Source of the DNA: Candidatus Nesterenkonia stercoripullorum | Lineage (GTDB): Bacteria; Actinomycetota; Actinomycetes; Actinomycetales; Micrococcaceae | Assembly: GCA_019114115.1 (NCBI GenBank) | Contig: DXGD01000136.1 | Span: 1 to 6,962, forward strand | Direction of reading: 5' to 3' | Length of the DNA stretch: 6,962 nucleotides | Part shown: positions 6,161 to 6,962 of the stretch, piece after piece | Numbering within the stretch: position 1 is the stretch's first letter | Layout of the letters: every line of letters begins with the position of its first letter | Program-made: the position numbers and the translations under genes | Notes under the pieces: model-generated | What the model saw: only the letters and a program-made list of their open reading frames with translations | Told to the model about the DNA's origin: nothing | The model's database searches: none

Positions 6161-6348
6161 ATACGAACACAACACGGTGACTCCACCCCTCCCATCTGCC
6201 TGTGATGTGAGTTACACTCGAAATCACCATGCGGAATACCTATCCCGCACGATGAAAACTCTCACGGTGCGCGGGAGAGCCACCACGCGGCATACAGCAC
6301 GCAGTATGCGGTACGCGCCCTCCCGAGCAGAGCATGGAAGGCACCCAG
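6161..6348 (+). promoter_or_regulatory. Upstream region of the NCS2 permease: possible promoter and structured leader
   Basis: This non-coding stretch contains an inverted pair GTGAT (6202-6206) / ATCAC (6223-6227) around TTACAC (6212-6217). TTACAC could be a -35 with AATACC (6235-6240) 17 bases downstream. Further on are overlapping hairpins: TCCCGCAC (6243-6250) with GTGCGCGGGA (6267-6276, two-base bulge), the competing CTCTC (6259-6263) / GAGAG (6275-6279), and a perfect GCATAC / GTATGC stem around an eight-base loop (6290-6309). I recognise no known riboswitch here. The ribosome binding site GGAAGG lies at 6336-6341. Confidence 0.3.
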
Positions 6349-6962
6349 ATGACCCGTGGACGCACGACAGCGCGGAAGAGCATACCGGCCTCTTCCACCC
6401 GCCCCGAGGATGAGTGGCTGCCGGTAGGCAAACTCTTCACCTACGGATTGCAGCACGTTCTCACGATGTACGGAGGCATCATCGCGGTGCCGCTGATCAT
6501 CGGCAGCGCCGCTGGCATCACCGCGCAGCAGACAGCGCTGCTCGTCACCGCCAGCCTCTTCGTAGGCGGGTTCGCCACGATCCTGCAGAGCGTCGGGGTG
6601 CCCTTCATCGGTGCGAAGATGCCTCTGGTCCAAGGGGTGTCCTTCGGCGGCGTCGCCACGATGCTCGCGATCCTCTCGGGCCCGGGCAACGACCTGACCA
6701 CAGTCTTCGGTGCAGTCATCGTGGCGAGCCTGCTCGGCTTCATCATCGCGCCCTTCTTCGCCGCGATCATCAGGTTCTTCCCTCCAGTGGTGACCGGCAC
6801 GGTCATCACTGCGATCGGGTTGACCCTGATCCCGGTGGCGGCGAACTGGTCCATGGGAGGCGATGCGGAGGCCGCCGACTACGGCTCCCTGCAGAACATC
6901 GGGCTGGCCTTCATCACGCTCGCGGCGATCCTGCTGTTGAGCAAGCTCGGATCGGCGATGCT
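6349..6962 (+). CDS. NCS2-family purine (xanthine/urate-type) permease, C-terminus beyond window
   Basis: These are the first 204 residues of a nucleobase:cation symporter-2 protein, an inner-membrane carrier that takes up a purine base such as xanthine or urate, or uracil, with H+ or Na+. A basic tail of about 25 residues precedes the conserved opening FTYGLQHVLTMYGG (30-43), with the family's Gln35-His36 pair in TM1. Then come hydrophobic helices, VGVPFIGAKMPLVQGVSF (82-99), which matches the NCS2 GxxxPxxQGxSF region, and FFPPVVTGTVITAIGLTL (143-160). The diagnostic NCS2 signature motif in the second half is outside the window, so substrate cannot be fixed; the PPVVTG and QGVSF wording favours a purine over a uracil carrier. 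ATG 6349 is chosen because GGAAGG sits seven bases before it. An in-frame ATG at 6334 would add five residues but lacks a good ribosome binding site. It appears to be its own transcription unit. Confidence 0.9.
   Translation, partial: MTRGRTTARKSIPASSTRPEDEWLPVGKLFTYGLQHVLTMYGGIIAVPLIIGSAAGITAQQTALLVTASLFVGGFATILQSVGVPFIGAKMPLVQGVSFGGVATMLAILSGPGNDLTTVFGAVIVASLLGFIIAPFFAAIIRFFPPVVTGTVITAIGLTLIPVAANWSMGGDAEAADYGSLQNIGLAFITLAAILLLSKLGSAM

Noticed and set aside
6177..6413. A 78-codon plus-strand frame, including a possible leader peptide from ATG 6252, upstream of the permease
   Set aside because: It has no ribosome binding site and no run of regulatory codons, and it overlaps the permease start out of frame.

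Overview
The window is about 7 kb of GC-rich, gene-dense chromosomal DNA from an actinobacterium, probably of the order Micrococcales. This rests on the strong G/C bias at third codon positions, the OtsA type (WVQDYQL rather than the enterobacterial DYHL), a membrane-anchored DsbA-like protein with a single N-terminal helix, and a DUF4032 protein, a family I associate with Actinobacteria. I cannot name the genus. No integrase, transposase, phage gene or CRISPR array is visible, and base composition does not shift obviously, so this looks like core chromosome.

Layout. (1) On the minus strand at positions 1-1051 is the N-terminal 350 residues of a DHA2-family (LmrB/EmrB-like) multidrug transporter, cut by the window edge; its upstream region holds a repeated TCTTGATC element. 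(2) At 1192-1267, minus strand, is an intact tRNA-Thr(TGT) with encoded CCA and a hairpin just downstream. (3) At 1346-2212, minus strand, is a membrane-anchored thioredoxin-fold (DsbA-like) protein followed by a strong hairpin terminator. (4) Divergent from it, at 2339-6103 on the plus strand, is a three-gene cluster: otsA (trehalose-6-phosphate synthase), otsB (trehalose-6-phosphate phosphatase) and a DUF4032 protein with a protein-kinase-like catalytic core. The last two overlap by ATGA. (5) A 245-base non-coding stretch carries a degenerate 13-base tandem repeat and several hairpins. (6) From 6349 to the window end is the N-terminal part of an NCS2 purine (xanthine/urate-type) permease.

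How the genes fit together. OtsA joins UDP-glucose (or another NDP-glucose) to glucose-6-phosphate to give trehalose-6-phosphate, and OtsB dephosphorylates it to trehalose, a compatible solute and stress protectant. The third gene has the lysine, glutamate, aspartate, asparagine and aspartate positions expected of an active phosphotransferase. Its translational coupling to otsB suggests a role tied to trehalose metabolism, but its substrate is unknown. It is the best candidate in this window for undescribed biology. The other genes look like independent transcription units.
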